From Methylosinus sp. LW4 (GTDB lineage Bacteria > Pseudomonadota > Alphaproteobacteria > Rhizobiales > Beijerinckiaceae): DNA of 64,000 nt. A program made the translations under genes and the position numbers. The stretch is from NCBI RefSeq assembly GCF_000379125.1, contig NZ_KB900626.1, forward strand, positions 3,658,024 through 3,722,023. The letters are read 5' to 3'. Numbering within the stretch: the stretch's first letter is position 1; every line of letters starts with the position of its first letter. The notes under the pieces were generated by a model. The model saw only the letters and a list, made by a program, of their open reading frames with translations, had not been told where the DNA came from and searched no databases. Below, piece after piece: positions 32,120 to 40,447 of the stretch.

Positions 32120-32542
32120 ATGGTGATAGACGAGATCATCGGCAATTTCGAAATGCTCGACGAGTGGGAGGATCGGTATCGATATCTCATCGAGCTCGGC
32201 CGCACTCTGGAGCCGCTGCCGGACGAAGCCCACACCGAGGAGAACAAGGTGCGCGGCTGCGCGAGCCAGGTCTGGCTCGACAGCAAGGTGATTCGCGAAG
32301 GCCGCGGCGCGCCGCTGCTGTCGCTGCGCGGCGACAGCGACGCCCATATCGTGCGTGGGCTCGTGGCGCTGATTCTCGCGCTCTATTCCGGCCGTCCGGC
32401 CGATGAGATCGTCGATCTCGACGCCATGCCGCTGTTCACCGAGCTCGGCCTCGCTCAGCATCTGACGCCCCAGCGCAGCAATGGCGTCCGCTCCATGGTC
32501 GAGCGCATCAAGAACGAGGCGCGCGCCGCTCTGGCCGCGTGA
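32120..32542 (+). CDS. sufE: SufE-type sulfur acceptor for cysteine desulfurase
   Basis: A 140-residue SufE family protein that takes sulfane sulfur from a cysteine desulfurase (SufS) for Fe-S cluster assembly. The active-site cysteine is in NKVRGCASQVW near residue 48. IVRGLVALILALYSGRPADE and the C-terminal LTPQRSNGVRSMVERI are typical. It stands alone rather than in a suf operon. ATG at 32120 gives the normal start. Confidence 0.94.
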   Translation: MVIDEIIGNFEMLDEWEDRYRYLIELGRTLEPLPDEAHTEENKVRGCASQVWLDSKVIREGRGAPLLSLRGDSDAHIVRGLVALILALYSGRPADEIVDLDAMPLFTELGLAQHLTPQRSNGVRSMVERIKNEARAALAA

Positions 32543-32585
32543 GCCTCGCCCATCCCGTCGCTCGGCGCTATCGGGTCCCCCGCGA

Positions 32586-32764
32586 CGTCATGGCCGGGCT
32601 TGTCCCGGCCATCCACGCCTGGACGCCGAAGCGTCTCTGAAGTTTGGCGTGATGCGGAAGCCCACGGGCAGCCGGCCTGGGGGACGAATCCGAAGATAGC
32701 GGGCGCTTTCCTTTAGCTTCTCAGTTGCTTGGCGTGGATGGCCGGGACAAGCCCGGCCATGACG
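32586..32764. repeat. REP doublet (REPIN-like) with perfect 34-nt terminal inverted repeats
   Basis: Arms 32586-32619 and 32731-32764 are exact reverse complements over 34 nt. Each arm is itself a hairpin (ATGGCCGGG - CTTGT - CCCGGCCAT). The 111-nt centre has no gene. No target duplication is visible beside the arms. The element occupies half of the gene-free stretch 32543-32916; the rest holds only short GC palindromes (CGGCGCCG twice, 32881 onward). No transposase is encoded in the window. Confidence 0.85.
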
Positions 32765-32916
32765 GCCGTACTGTTTCGCAATGTGTGAATCCGCTCGGCG
32801 GGGAAGGGGGCGCCTCTGGCGCATCGTCCCGAAAGGTGCGAAGCGATTTTCGCAATCGAACGCGCAAGTCCAAATAGGGGCCGGCGCCGCGCGCGTGTCG
32901 CTCGGCGCCGTCGGGA

Positions 32917-33432
32917 ATGACCGAAAATCCAAATGTGACCTTCGTCCTCGGCGGCGCTCGCTCCGGCAAGAGCGCTTTCGCGGAGCGGCTCGTGACCGCC
33001 GAGCCCGGCCCCTGGACCTATATCGCCACGGCGCAGGCTTTCGACGCGGAGATGGAGAGCCGAATCGCCGCGCATAGGGAGCGGCGCGCCGGGGATTGGC
33101 GCACGGTCGAGGCGCCGCAGGCGCTGGCCGCGGCCATTGTCGCAGCGCCGGCGGAGCTTCCGCTGCTGGTCGATTGCCTCACGCTCTGGCTGACCAATCG
33201 CCTGCTCGCCGAAGCGGATTTGGGCGCCGATCGCGCCGCGCTGCTCGAGGCGCTCGCCGAGCGGTGGGCGCCGACGGTCCTGGTCTCCTCCGAGGTCGGC
33301 CTCTCCATCGTGCCGGAGAATGCGCTGGCGCGGCGCTTTCGCGACGCCGCCGGCGAACTGCATCAGGCCGTCGCGAAAGCGGCCGGCAGGCTCTATCTCA
33401 TCGTCGCCGGCTATCCGCTCACGGTGAAGTGA
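32917..33432 (+). CDS. cobU: Adenosylcobinamide kinase / adenosylcobinamide-phosphate guanylyltransferase
   Basis: Bifunctional enzyme that phosphorylates adenosylcobinamide and adds GMP in nucleotide-loop assembly of vitamin B12 (also called CobP). The 171 residues begin with the P-loop FVLGGARSGKSAFAERL at 9-25. YIATAQAFDAEMESRIAAHR contains the guanylylated-histidine region, and LLVDCLTLWLTNRL and VVSSEVGLSIVPEN-type blocks follow, near-standard for CobU. It ends in a convergent 22-nt overlap with the TetR gene. No cobalamin riboswitch was found upstream and no other cob gene is adjacent. Confidence 0.94.
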   Translation: MTENPNVTFVLGGARSGKSAFAERLVTAEPGPWTYIATAQAFDAEMESRIAAHRERRAGDWRTVEAPQALAAAIVAAPAELPLLVDCLTLWLTNRLLAEADLGADRAALLEALAERWAPTVLVSSEVGLSIVPENALARRFRDAAGELHQAVAKAAGRLYLIVAGYPLTVK

Positions 33433-33962
33433 CGCGCGGCCAGTCGCTCCGTCACCTTCTCCAGCATCGCTGGATCATCCATGGCGCGGGCGAGCAGCAC
33501 GCCGCCTTCGAAAGCCGCGAGTATCGCCTCTGCCTCGGCCGCCTCGCCGCGCAGGGCGAGGCGCAGCCAAGCCAGCGTCTCGGCGAAGAAGCGCCGCGCT
33601 TCCGCGCAGACCTCGGACGGCAGGCCGCCCACTTCCGCCGCCAACATGCCGAAGAGGCACATGCGCTTTTTCTCCGCCACCGTGCGGCGGAACATTTCCG
33701 CCGCCAGCGCCACGGCCTCGGCCGGCGTGCGCGCCTGCGGATCGCCCAGCTCCGCGAGGCAGAGATCGGCGTAGCGCCGCGCCACGGCGGCGACCAGCGC
33801 CGGCTTGGTGGGGAAAAAATAATGGACGCTGGCGCTCTTCACCCCGACATCGGCGGCGATGTCGCGAAAGCTCACGCCATTATAGCCGTAGCGGCAGAGC
33901 CGCTCCTCCGCGCTGTCCAGAATCTTCGCGGCCGTAACCTCGCCGCGTCGCGCCGTCGCCAT
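33411..33962 (-). CDS. TetR family transcriptional regulator, divergent from ahpD-like gene
   Basis: A 183-residue protein with an N-terminal helix-turn-helix (AAKILDSAEERLCRYGYNGV / SFRDIAADVGVKSASVHYFF, residues 11-50) and PTKPALVAAVARRYADLCL. The C-terminal domain resembles YxaF/LmrA-like TetR regulators that sense electrophiles or drugs, with cysteines at KRMCLFGML and SEVCAEA that could be reactive. It is divergent from the AhpD-like gene over a 112-nt gap containing a perfect 31-bp palindrome, so it probably controls that gene and itself. Confidence 0.87.
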   Translation of the reverse strand: MATARRGEVTAAKILDSAEERLCRYGYNGVSFRDIAADVGVKSASVHYFFPTKPALVAAVARRYADLCLAELGDPQARTPAEAVALAAEMFRRTVAEKKRMCLFGMLAAEVGGLPSEVCAEARRFFAETLAWLRLALRGEAAEAEAILAAFEGGVLLARAMDDPAMLEKVTERLAARHFTVSG

Positions 33963-33989
33963 TCCACTCCGTCCTTCCGCCCGGGAGTA

Positions 33990-34020
33990 GCGCCATTGAC
34001 AGGCACTTCGTCAATGGCGC
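33990..34020. promoter_or_regulatory. TetR operator candidate: 11-bp perfect inverted repeat
   Basis: GCGCCATTGAC (33990-34000) and GTCAATGGCGC (34010-34020) are exact reverse complements separated by 9 nt. The site lies 28 nt upstream of the TetR start codon and 55 nt upstream of the AhpD-like start, in the shared divergent promoter region. Confidence 0.7.
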
Positions 34021-34030
34021 ATTGTGCGAG

Positions 34031-34046
34031 CCTATCATCTGATAGG
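34031..34046. promoter_or_regulatory. Second palindrome in the TetR/AhpD intergenic region
   Basis: CCTATCA-TC-TGATAGG is a perfect inverted repeat with 7-bp arms, 28 nt before the AhpD-like start. The TATCAT within it could be a -10 element, so a protein bound here could block that promoter. It could also be a leader hairpin. Confidence 0.45.
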
Positions 34047-34074
34047 TAAGCTTTGATCTCCGGGAGGCAAGCCC

Positions 34075-34383
34075 ATGTACGATATGCAGAATGTGAAGCG
34101 GCTGAAGAAGATCGGCGATTCCGCGCCCACCGCCTGGGAGGCCTTCAAGCAATTCGACGCCGCGGCCATGGCCGAAGGCGCTATTCCTAAGAAATACAAG
34201 GAGCTGATCGCGCTCGCGGTGGCCATGACGACGCAATGCGCCTATTGCCTCGAGATCCACCGCAAGCAGGCCATCGCCGCCGGCGCGACGGAGACGGAGC
34301 TGGCCGAGACGGTCTTCATCGCCGCGGCGCTGCGCGCCGGCGCCGCCGTCACCCATGGAACCCATGTCGCCGGCGTGGAATAG
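34075..34383 (+). CDS. AhpD-like carboxymuconolactone decarboxylase family protein
   Basis: A 102-residue all-helical protein. The redox-active site TTQCAYCLEIHRKQA (CxxC followed by His) matches AhpD-like alkylhydroperoxidase proteins, and LIALAVAMT and HGTHVAG are further family features. The likely role is peroxide or electrophile detoxification using the CxxC. The ATG is preceded by CGGGAGG. It stands alone, divergent from the TetR gene. Confidence 0.9.
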   Translation: MYDMQNVKRLKKIGDSAPTAWEAFKQFDAAAMAEGAIPKKYKELIALAVAMTTQCAYCLEIHRKQAIAAGATETELAETVFIAAALRAGAAVTHGTHVAGVE

Positions 34384-34398
34384 GCGTTTGGAAACGCG

Positions 34399-35097
34399 CT
34401 ATTGCGCCGCCAGCCGATCGGCGGCGGCCAATATTTCCGCCAGCGTGAAATCCGTGCGGCCCTCGAAGCTCTGAAAAATCGCCTCTATGCGCGGCAGATC
34501 GGCGAGGCTCTCGACGCCGAGCCGCACATCCGGCCGCGCGACCTCCGGCGGCGCTTTCAGGCTCAGCGGGCGATAGATGCGGCCGTGCTCGCGCAGAAAA
34601 GCCGGGCCGCGGCGACGCTGCTCCGGCTCGCCGCAGCGTTTCTCGGCCTCGGTCAGCGCGGCAGCGGTGAAGCCGTCGATCTCCATGCCGCGCGGATAGG
34701 CCGGCGCCAGCGTGTTGCCGATCCAATCCAGCATTCCATCGGTCATTTGCAGCAGATCGGCGACCTGGGTGACGAGCGCCGGATCGATGAGCGGATTGCG
34801 GGCGTCGAGCGAGACGCCGCCCTTGGCGCCGGCCGCCGCCATCGCCGCGAGCTGGCGGCCGATGAGATCGTCGCGCGCACCGGTCTGGCATGGCGTTCCG
34901 CGCGCGGCGCAAAATTCGCGGATCGGCGCATCCTCCGGCTCGTCGCTGGTGGTGACGACGATGCCGGCGAGCTTTTCCGCATGGGCGAGACGATCGAGCA
35001 GCCGCCCCAGCAGCGGCGCGCCGGCGAGCGGCGCCAGCACGCCGGTCGCATGGCCGTCCTGCGTCGTCGCGGCGGAGATGATGGCGAGGACGTTCAT
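34399..35097 (-). CDS. Cytidylyltransferase-like (SpsF-type) protein with altered nucleotide loop
   Basis: A 232-residue Rossmann-type nucleotidyltransferase. The arrangement LAPLAGAPLLGRLLDRLAHA, IVVTTSDEPEDAPI, LDARNPLIDPALV and WIGNTLAPAYPRGMEIDGFT follows the SpsF/acylneuraminate cytidylyltransferase family. However, the N-terminal loop that normally reads R-x-S-T-R-L-P-G-K is ISAATTQDGHATGVLAP, lacking the key Arg and Lys. It may be inactive, bind another nucleotide or be regulatory. The C-terminus (PPEVARPDVRLGVESLADLP) is normal. The substrate is unknown. Confidence 0.72.
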   Translation of the reverse strand: MNVLAIISAATTQDGHATGVLAPLAGAPLLGRLLDRLAHAEKLAGIVVTTSDEPEDAPIREFCAARGTPCQTGARDDLIGRQLAAMAAAGAKGGVSLDARNPLIDPALVTQVADLLQMTDGMLDWIGNTLAPAYPRGMEIDGFTAAALTEAEKRCGEPEQRRRGPAFLREHGRIYRPLSLKAPPEVARPDVRLGVESLADLPRIEAIFQSFEGRTDFTLAEILAAADRLAAQ

Positions 35098-35181
35098 GAA
35101 CGCCGCCTTTCGTGAGCGGCCGCCCTCGGCGGCCTTCCTCGCACGATAAAAGCAAGCGATACGCCAGCTCGCCGCGCTCGC

Positions 35182-36750
35182 TCAATCCTGCGAGAGCGGC
35201 TCGCCTTCCTCGCGGGGCGTCGGCAGAGGCGCGAGCGGCGGCTCGCCGCGGGCGCGTTGCGCGGCGCGCTCCAGCATTTGCATGAAGTCGTCTATGTCCG
35301 CCTCGCGCGTGCGGTGATTGAAGATCGCCGCGCGGATCGTCGGATGTCCGTCGAGCAGGGTGAGCGACGGCGCCGCTTCGCCACTCTCGTGCAGCTCCAT
35401 CACGATCTCGCGATTGAGCCGGCCGCTCTCGTCATCGTCCTTCACGCCGAAGCAGACGACATTGAGCGCCACCGGCGCGCGCATCTCGAAAGTCTGCGAG
35501 GCTTCGATATGGCCGCGCAGCCGCTGCGCCAATGCGCAGCTCTTCTCGATGCAGGCGCCGAGCCGCTGCGCGCCGAAGACTTCTATGGTGAACCAGGTCT
35601 TCAGCGCGCGAAAGCCGCGCGAGAGATCGGCGCCGAGATCGCAGGGCCATATTTCGCCGGCCGCGAGCCCACGCGGCGCGCGCGTCAGATAGGCGGCGTT
35701 GGCGGCGAAGGCGCGGCGATGCGCCTCCGGGTCGCGGACGAGGAAGAAGCCCGCGTCATAGGGCACATGCAGCCATTTGTGGAAATCGAAGGCGATGGAA
35801 TCGGCGCGCTCGAGGCCCTTCACCAAAGGCTTCAGCGCCGGCGAGAGAACGGCCAGCGCGCCGAAGGCGCCGTCTATGTGGAACCAGAGATCTTCCGCTT
35901 TCGCTATCTCGGCGAGCGCGTCGAGATCGTCGATCGCGCCCGTGTCGACCGCGCCCGCCGTGCCGACGACGAGAAACGGATGCAGACCGGCGGCGCGATC
36001 CTCGGCGATGGCGCGCTTCAGCTCGTCGATGCGCAGCGAATGCGAGCCGTCCGACTCGATGAGCCGCAAATGGCGCGCGCCGAGGCCGGCGAGCTCCATG
36101 GCCTGCCGCACGCAGTTGTGCGCCTCCCGCGAGGCGTAGGCGACGAGCTGCTCCTCGAGCGCCTTGAGCCCGTTCTTGCGCACATTCTTCTCGCCGAGCG
36201 CATGCTCGCGCGCGACCAGCAGCGACAGGAAATTGGCGATCGACGTGCCGGTGACGAAGACGCCGGAGGCGTCCAGAGGGAAGCCGAAAGCCTCCGCCAT
36301 CCAGGCGGCGATCTGCCGCTCGACGTCGAGCGCGATGTGATTGCGGCCGCCGCAATTGGAGTTGAGCCCGGCCGCGAGCATTTCCGCGATCATGCCCACG
36401 GGGGTGCCGGCGCCCTGCGCCCAGCCCATGAACAGCGGATGGATATTGCCATTGGCGTAGGGCTGGATGAAGCGCTCGAAATCTTCGAGCGCGGCGGAAA
36501 GGCCCTGGCCCTCGGCCGGCAGCGGGCGCCGGAAGCGCTCGCGCGCCTCCGCTGAAGGCTCGCGCCAGACCGGCCGCTCGCGCAGCGTGGCGAGATGGTC
36601 GATCATAGCGTCGAGCGCGCGATGGCTCTCGGCGCGGAACGCCTCCCAATCCGTGGGATCGAGATCCGCGGGCGAGGCGTCTGCGGGCGCCGGGACGGCC
36701 GCGCCGATCGGTTTCGGCGGCCGTTGTGAGTGGTTCATTCCCGCTTTCAT
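35182..36750 (-). CDS. PLP-dependent group II (aromatic-L-amino-acid type) decarboxylase
   Basis: A 522-residue fold-type I PLP enzyme. The lysine that binds PLP is in DSIAFDFHKWLHVPYDAG near residue 318. NPLF-like GNIHPLFMGWAQGAGTPVG near 105, GVFVTGTSIANFLSLLVARE near 170 and DLWFHIDGAFGALAVLSP near 290 are family blocks. Group II includes aromatic amino-acid, histidine and glutamate-like decarboxylases; the substrate cannot be assigned from sequence alone. A second ATG (36738, MNHSQRPPK) is an alternative start. It is the only gene on this strand between the cytidylyltransferase and glycosylase genes. Confidence 0.88.
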   Translation of the reverse strand: MKAGMNHSQRPPKPIGAAVPAPADASPADLDPTDWEAFRAESHRALDAMIDHLATLRERPVWREPSAEARERFRRPLPAEGQGLSAALEDFERFIQPYANGNIHPLFMGWAQGAGTPVGMIAEMLAAGLNSNCGGRNHIALDVERQIAAWMAEAFGFPLDASGVFVTGTSIANFLSLLVAREHALGEKNVRKNGLKALEEQLVAYASREAHNCVRQAMELAGLGARHLRLIESDGSHSLRIDELKRAIAEDRAAGLHPFLVVGTAGAVDTGAIDDLDALAEIAKAEDLWFHIDGAFGALAVLSPALKPLVKGLERADSIAFDFHKWLHVPYDAGFFLVRDPEAHRRAFAANAAYLTRAPRGLAAGEIWPCDLGADLSRGFRALKTWFTIEVFGAQRLGACIEKSCALAQRLRGHIEASQTFEMRAPVALNVVCFGVKDDDESGRLNREIVMELHESGEAAPSLTLLDGHPTIRAAIFNHRTREADIDDFMQMLERAAQRARGEPPLAPLPTPREEGEPLSQD

Positions 36751-36781
36751 CCTCGGGAGCTACGTCGTTGGACAGGACTAA

Positions 36782-37519
36782 TCAGCTTTCGCGCTGCGAA
36801 GCAATATCGCCGCGCCGAGCGGCGCCGCTTCCGCTCCTTCGGGGGCCGCCCGCCCCGGCCAGCCGGGCGACCTCCGCCCGCACGACCGGCAAAAGCTCCT
36901 CCGCGAACCAGGGATTGCGCTTCAGCCAGGCCGTGTTGCGCCAGGACGGGTGCGGCAGCGGGATGATCCTCGGCCGCAGCGCCGAAAGCCCCCGCCAGCG
37001 TCCGACGGTCTCGGCGACGCTCGCGCCCGGCCGCGGCGGCGCGCCGAGACGGCGCAGATGATAGGCCTGCGCATATTTGCCCACGGCCAGTATCGTCTCC
37101 ACCCGCGGCAGCGCCGAAAACAGCGCGTCATGCCAATGCGGCGCGCATTCCCGGCGCGGCGGCAGGTCGCCGCCATTCGCGTCATAGCCCGGAAAGCAGA
37201 AGCTCATGGCGGCCACGCCGATGCGCGAGACGTCATAAAAGGTCTCGCGGTCGACGCCCATCCAATCGCGCAGCCGGTCGCCGGACGGATCGTCGAAGGG
37301 AAGGCCGGAGCGATGCACGCGCATTCCGGGGGCCTGGCCGGCGATCAGCAGCCGCGCGCGCGGCGAGACGCGCAGCACCGGCCGCGGCTCATGCGGCAGA
37401 GGCGCGCCCTGCGGCCGCTCGACGCAGATGCGGCAGGCGCCGACATCGGCGAGGAGCGCGGCCAGAACGGTTTCGCTTTCGGTGGAAAAGGTCACTTTTG
37501 CGTTCCCTCGCGGGACCAT
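36782..37519 (-). CDS. Uracil-DNA glycosylase superfamily protein
   Basis: A 245-residue protein. GQAPGMRVHRSGLPFDDPSG near residue 60 is the UDG-superfamily water/base-pocket motif, and LPHPSWRNTAWLKRNPWF near 190 is the DNA-intercalation motif with its His. The short CRICVERPQ near residue 30 resembles the first part of the Fe-S cysteine set in family 4/5 enzymes, but the remaining cysteines are not evident, so this is a clusterless subgroup. A role in base-excision repair is inferred. Confidence 0.82.
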   Translation of the reverse strand: MVPRGNAKVTFSTESETVLAALLADVGACRICVERPQGAPLPHEPRPVLRVSPRARLLIAGQAPGMRVHRSGLPFDDPSGDRLRDWMGVDRETFYDVSRIGVAAMSFCFPGYDANGGDLPPRRECAPHWHDALFSALPRVETILAVGKYAQAYHLRRLGAPPRPGASVAETVGRWRGLSALRPRIIPLPHPSWRNTAWLKRNPWFAEELLPVVRAEVARLAGAGGPRRSGSGAARRGDIASQRES

Positions 37520-37705
37520 TCCATCAAATTCGACAAATGTCGTGAGTCCCCCGTTAACGTTTCCGTCCCATTATCGGCGACGCTCGACCTGACGCCTAGA
37601 TTGCGGAGAATTATTTCGGCTTCTGGAAAGGGTCGTGACGGCGTTTCCCTTTATGGGGTCGCCGTTCGAAGGCGAGAATTTCGTTGCTTGCGGGTCCAGC
37701 GTATC

Positions 37706-39256
37706 ATGAATGACATAACCGCCGAGATGATCGAGCGAGGCCGGGGCAAGGATCCGCGCGCCGTCGCCGAGCGCCGTCGCCGCAGCGCCGAGGTGCGCGC
37801 GGCGCGTGAGAAGCTCACCACCTCGGACACCGGCCATCGCGGCTGCGACGTCGGCCTCTTGCGCGCCTACGCTTCCGCCCGCATCCATTCCGCCGTGCCG
37901 GCCACGGCGCTCATCGCCATGGTGGCGGCGCTCACCCGCTATTGGATGGAGGGCGAGCTCGACATCATCTGGACCGTGCTGGCTTTCTCCAGCCTGCTGC
38001 TGTGCTACGGCCTCGCCAAGAAGCTCGAGCGTCTTTCCGACGACGAGATCAATGTCGTCGGCTGGCGTAGCAAATTCGTCGCCGCGGAATTTCTGCACGG
38101 GCTCGTCTGGGCGGCGATGGCGCTGCTGCTGCTGCAGGCGAGCGACCCCAACGCCAAGGCTTTCGTCACCGCCATGCTGATGCTGGCGGCGGCCTTCAAC
38201 ACAATGGTGACGGCGACCATACCCTTCGCCGTCTATGCGACGATCACGCCCATGTCGCTCGCCATCGTCGTCTGCCTGCGCATAGACGGGATAGAGGATA
38301 CGAGCCTCTCGCTGCTGGCGCTGGTGGGCGCGGCGCAGGTCTTCTTCGTCGTGCTGGCCAAGCGCTTTCATCATGTGACGCGCGAGAGCCTGTTCTTCCG
38401 TATCGAGAAGGACGATCTCATCGGCGAGCTCGAGCACGCCAAGGCCAATTCCGACGAGGCGCGCCGCCGCGCGGAGGAGGCCAATCTCGCCAAATCGCGC
38501 TTCCTCGCCACAATGAGCCATGAGCTGCGCACGCCGCTCAACGCCATTCTCGGCTTCTCGGAAGTGCTGAAGAACGAGCTGTTCGGCGTCCATGCGGTGG
38601 CGGCCTATAAGGACTACTCGCAGGACATTCACTCGAGCGGCCAGCATCTCCTCATGCTCATCAACGAGATTCTCGATCTCTCGCGCGTCGAGGCGGGCCG
38701 TTATGAGCTGAAGGAGGAGAGCGTCTCGCTCGCCGGCGTCGTCGAGGATTGCCGCCATCTCCTGACCATTCGCGCGCAAAAGCGCGGCATTGAGATGATC
38801 GAGGCCAAGGAGCCCGATCTCCCGCGCATTTGGGCCGATGAGCGCGCGGTGCGGCAGATCGTGCTGAACCTCTTGACCAACGCCATCAAATTCACGCCGC
38901 AGGGCGGCCAGGTGACGCTCAAGATCGGCTGGACCAGCGCCGGCGGGCAATATGTGGCGATCCGCGACACGGGTCCGGGCATTCCAGAGGAGGAGATCGC
39001 CGTCGTCATGTCCTCCTTCGGCCGCGGCACGCTGGCGCAGAAGAACGCAGAGGAGGGCACCGGCCTCGGCCTGCCCATCGTCAAGGGCCTCGTCGATCTG
39101 CACGGCGGCCTGTTCAAGCTGAAGTCCAGAGTGCGCGAAGGCACGGAGGCGATCGTCGTCTTCCCGCCGGAGCGCGTGATGAACGCGCTGCCGAAATTCG
39201 ACGACGACGCCCCGCAATTCGCCAGCGTCGAGCGGCGGAGGAATGCGGCGGCGTGA
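37706..39256 (+). CDS. Membrane sensor histidine kinase, PdhS/DivJ-like
   Basis: A 516-residue kinase. An N-terminal basic region precedes five or so membrane helices at about 65-215 and a coiled-coil (GELEHAKANSDEARRRAEEA). HisKA follows (FLATMSHELRTPLNAILGFS) with DLSRVEAGRYELKEESVSLA, then HATPase boxes NLLTNAIKFTPQGG, IRDTGPGIPEEEIAVVM and GTGLGLPIVKGLVDLHGG. No PAS or receiver domain and no adjacent response regulator. The HisKA sequence is the type used by alphaproteobacterial cell-cycle kinases. ATG at 37706 is chosen because the longer frame upstream is antisense to the glycosylase gene. Confidence 0.88.
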   Translation: MNDITAEMIERGRGKDPRAVAERRRRSAEVRAAREKLTTSDTGHRGCDVGLLRAYASARIHSAVPATALIAMVAALTRYWMEGELDIIWTVLAFSSLLLCYGLAKKLERLSDDEINVVGWRSKFVAAEFLHGLVWAAMALLLLQASDPNAKAFVTAMLMLAAAFNTMVTATIPFAVYATITPMSLAIVVCLRIDGIEDTSLSLLALVGAAQVFFVVLAKRFHHVTRESLFFRIEKDDLIGELEHAKANSDEARRRAEEANLAKSRFLATMSHELRTPLNAILGFSEVLKNELFGVHAVAAYKDYSQDIHSSGQHLLMLINEILDLSRVEAGRYELKEESVSLAGVVEDCRHLLTIRAQKRGIEMIEAKEPDLPRIWADERAVRQIVLNLLTNAIKFTPQGGQVTLKIGWTSAGGQYVAIRDTGPGIPEEEIAVVMSSFGRGTLAQKNAEEGTGLGLPIVKGLVDLHGGLFKLKSRVREGTEAIVVFPPERVMNALPKFDDDAPQFASVERRRNAAA

Positions 39257-39317
39257 GGACGCCGGACGCGATTTCAGCTACAATCGCCTCCCATCGACGC
39301 CAGAGAAGGCAGGCGAA

Positions 39318-39692
39318 ATGACGGATATCGCGCGTGACATCCATGGCGTTCGCACGCTGCTCTGCTGCGCAGAGGGCGCAAAGCTCGAGACCGAGCGCGA
39401 CGCCAATGCTTTTGTGAGCGCGGCCTGGGAGCATCAGGCGAATTTGGTGGCCATACCGGTCGCCCGAATAACGGAAGATTTCTTTCGCCTCGAAACGCGC
39501 GTCGCGGGCGAAACGATCCAGAAATTCGTCAACTACAGTCTTCGATTGGCGATCATCGGGGATATATCCGCTCATACGGATCGAAGCCGATCGACGCGCG
39601 ATTTCGTCTATGAAGCGAATCGTGGGCGATCCATATGGTTCGTCGACGATATCGACGCGCTGACTCGCAAGCTCTCGGCCCTGCGTTCCTGA
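39318..39692 (+). CDS. DUF4180 family protein
   Basis: A 124-residue protein starting MTDIARDIHGVRTLLCCAEG, resembling DUF4180: an alternating beta-alpha fold with a DAN-F-SAAWEHQANLVAIPV core and a C-terminal RGRSIWFVDDIDALTRKLSA. It has somewhat lower GC than its neighbours. No function is known. It lies between the kinase and queC on the same strand, but its role with either is unclear. Confidence 0.75.
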   Translation: MTDIARDIHGVRTLLCCAEGAKLETERDANAFVSAAWEHQANLVAIPVARITEDFFRLETRVAGETIQKFVNYSLRLAIIGDISAHTDRSRSTRDFVYEANRGRSIWFVDDIDALTRKLSALRS

Positions 39693-39724
39693 CGCTCCGC
39701 TGCGGCGAACCATAGAGAGGCATC

Positions 39725-40447
39725 GTGTTGACGTCAGACTCCGCCCTCGTCCTCTTCTCCGGCGGGCAGGATTCCGCCACCTGCCTCGCTTTTGCGCTCT
39801 CGCGTTTCGCGCGCGTCGAGACGGTCGGCTTCGACTATGGCCAGCGTCATCGCGTCGAGCTCGAGCAGCGCGGCGTGCTGCGGGAGGGACTGGCGCGCAT
39901 CTCGCCGCTGTGGGCGGAGCGGCTCGGCGAGGATCACACCATATCGATCGAAGCGCTCGGCGCCATCTCCGACACGGCGTTGACGCGCGAGGCGGAGATC
40001 GCCTTCGACGCCTCCGGCCTGCCGAACACTTTCGTGCCGGGGCGCAATATTCTCTTCCTCGCCTTCGCGGCGGCGCTCGCCTATCGGCGCGGGATCGGCA
40101 GCCTCGTCGGCGGCATGTGCGAGACGGATTTTTCCGGCTATCCCGATTGCCGCGACGCGACGATCCGCGCGGTGGAGACGGCGCTGACGCTCGGCATGGA
40201 TCGTAAGCTCGAAATCCTCACGCCGCTGATGTGGATCGACAAGGCCGCGACCTGGAAGCTCGCCGAGGAGCTGGGCGGCGAGCCGCTGGTGCGGCTCATC
40301 GTCGAGGAGAGCCACACCTGCTATCTCGGCGAGCGCGGCAAGCGTTTCGACTGGGGCCATGGCTGCGGCGAATGTCCGGCCTGCCGCCTGCGCGCCGCCG
40401 GCTGGGAGAAATATCGCGCGGCTCAGCCGTCCGGCGCGCCGAGCTGA
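39725..40447 (+). CDS. queC: 7-cyano-7-deazaguanine synthase
   Basis: Makes preQ0 from 7-carboxy-7-deazaguanine with ATP and ammonia in queuosine biosynthesis. The 240 residues start at GTG. The PP-loop [19 protein letters not shown] is at 7-25; [20 protein letters not shown] near 100 and [15 protein letters not shown] near 135 follow. The zinc-binding cysteines are in [10 protein letters not shown] and [10 protein letters not shown] near 197-222. All the key residues are present. Its 3' end overlaps the convergent acetyltransferase gene by 25 nt. Other que genes are not in the window. Confidence 0.96.
   Translation: MLTSDSALVLFSGGQDSATCLAFALSRFARVETVGFDYGQRHRVELEQRGVLREGLARISPLWAERLGEDHTISIEALGAISDTALTREAEIAFDASGLPNTFVPGRNILFLAFAAALAYRRGIGSLVGGMCETDFSGYPDCRDATIRAVETALTLGMDRKLEILTPLMWIDKAATWKLAEELGGEPLVRLIVEESHTCYLGERGKRFDWGHGCGECPACRLRAAGWEKYRAAQPSGAPS

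Noticed and set aside
32586-32764. Insertion sequence or CRISPR repeat
   Set aside because: No transposase, no target duplication and only two copies in inverted orientation; it fits a REP doublet better.
32543-32916. Cobalamin riboswitch upstream of cobU
   Set aside because: I looked for a B12-box-like sequence; only the REP doublet and short GC palindromes are present.
39693-39724. preQ1 riboswitch upstream of queC
   Set aside because: Only 32 nt separate the genes, too short, and no preQ1 motif is visible.
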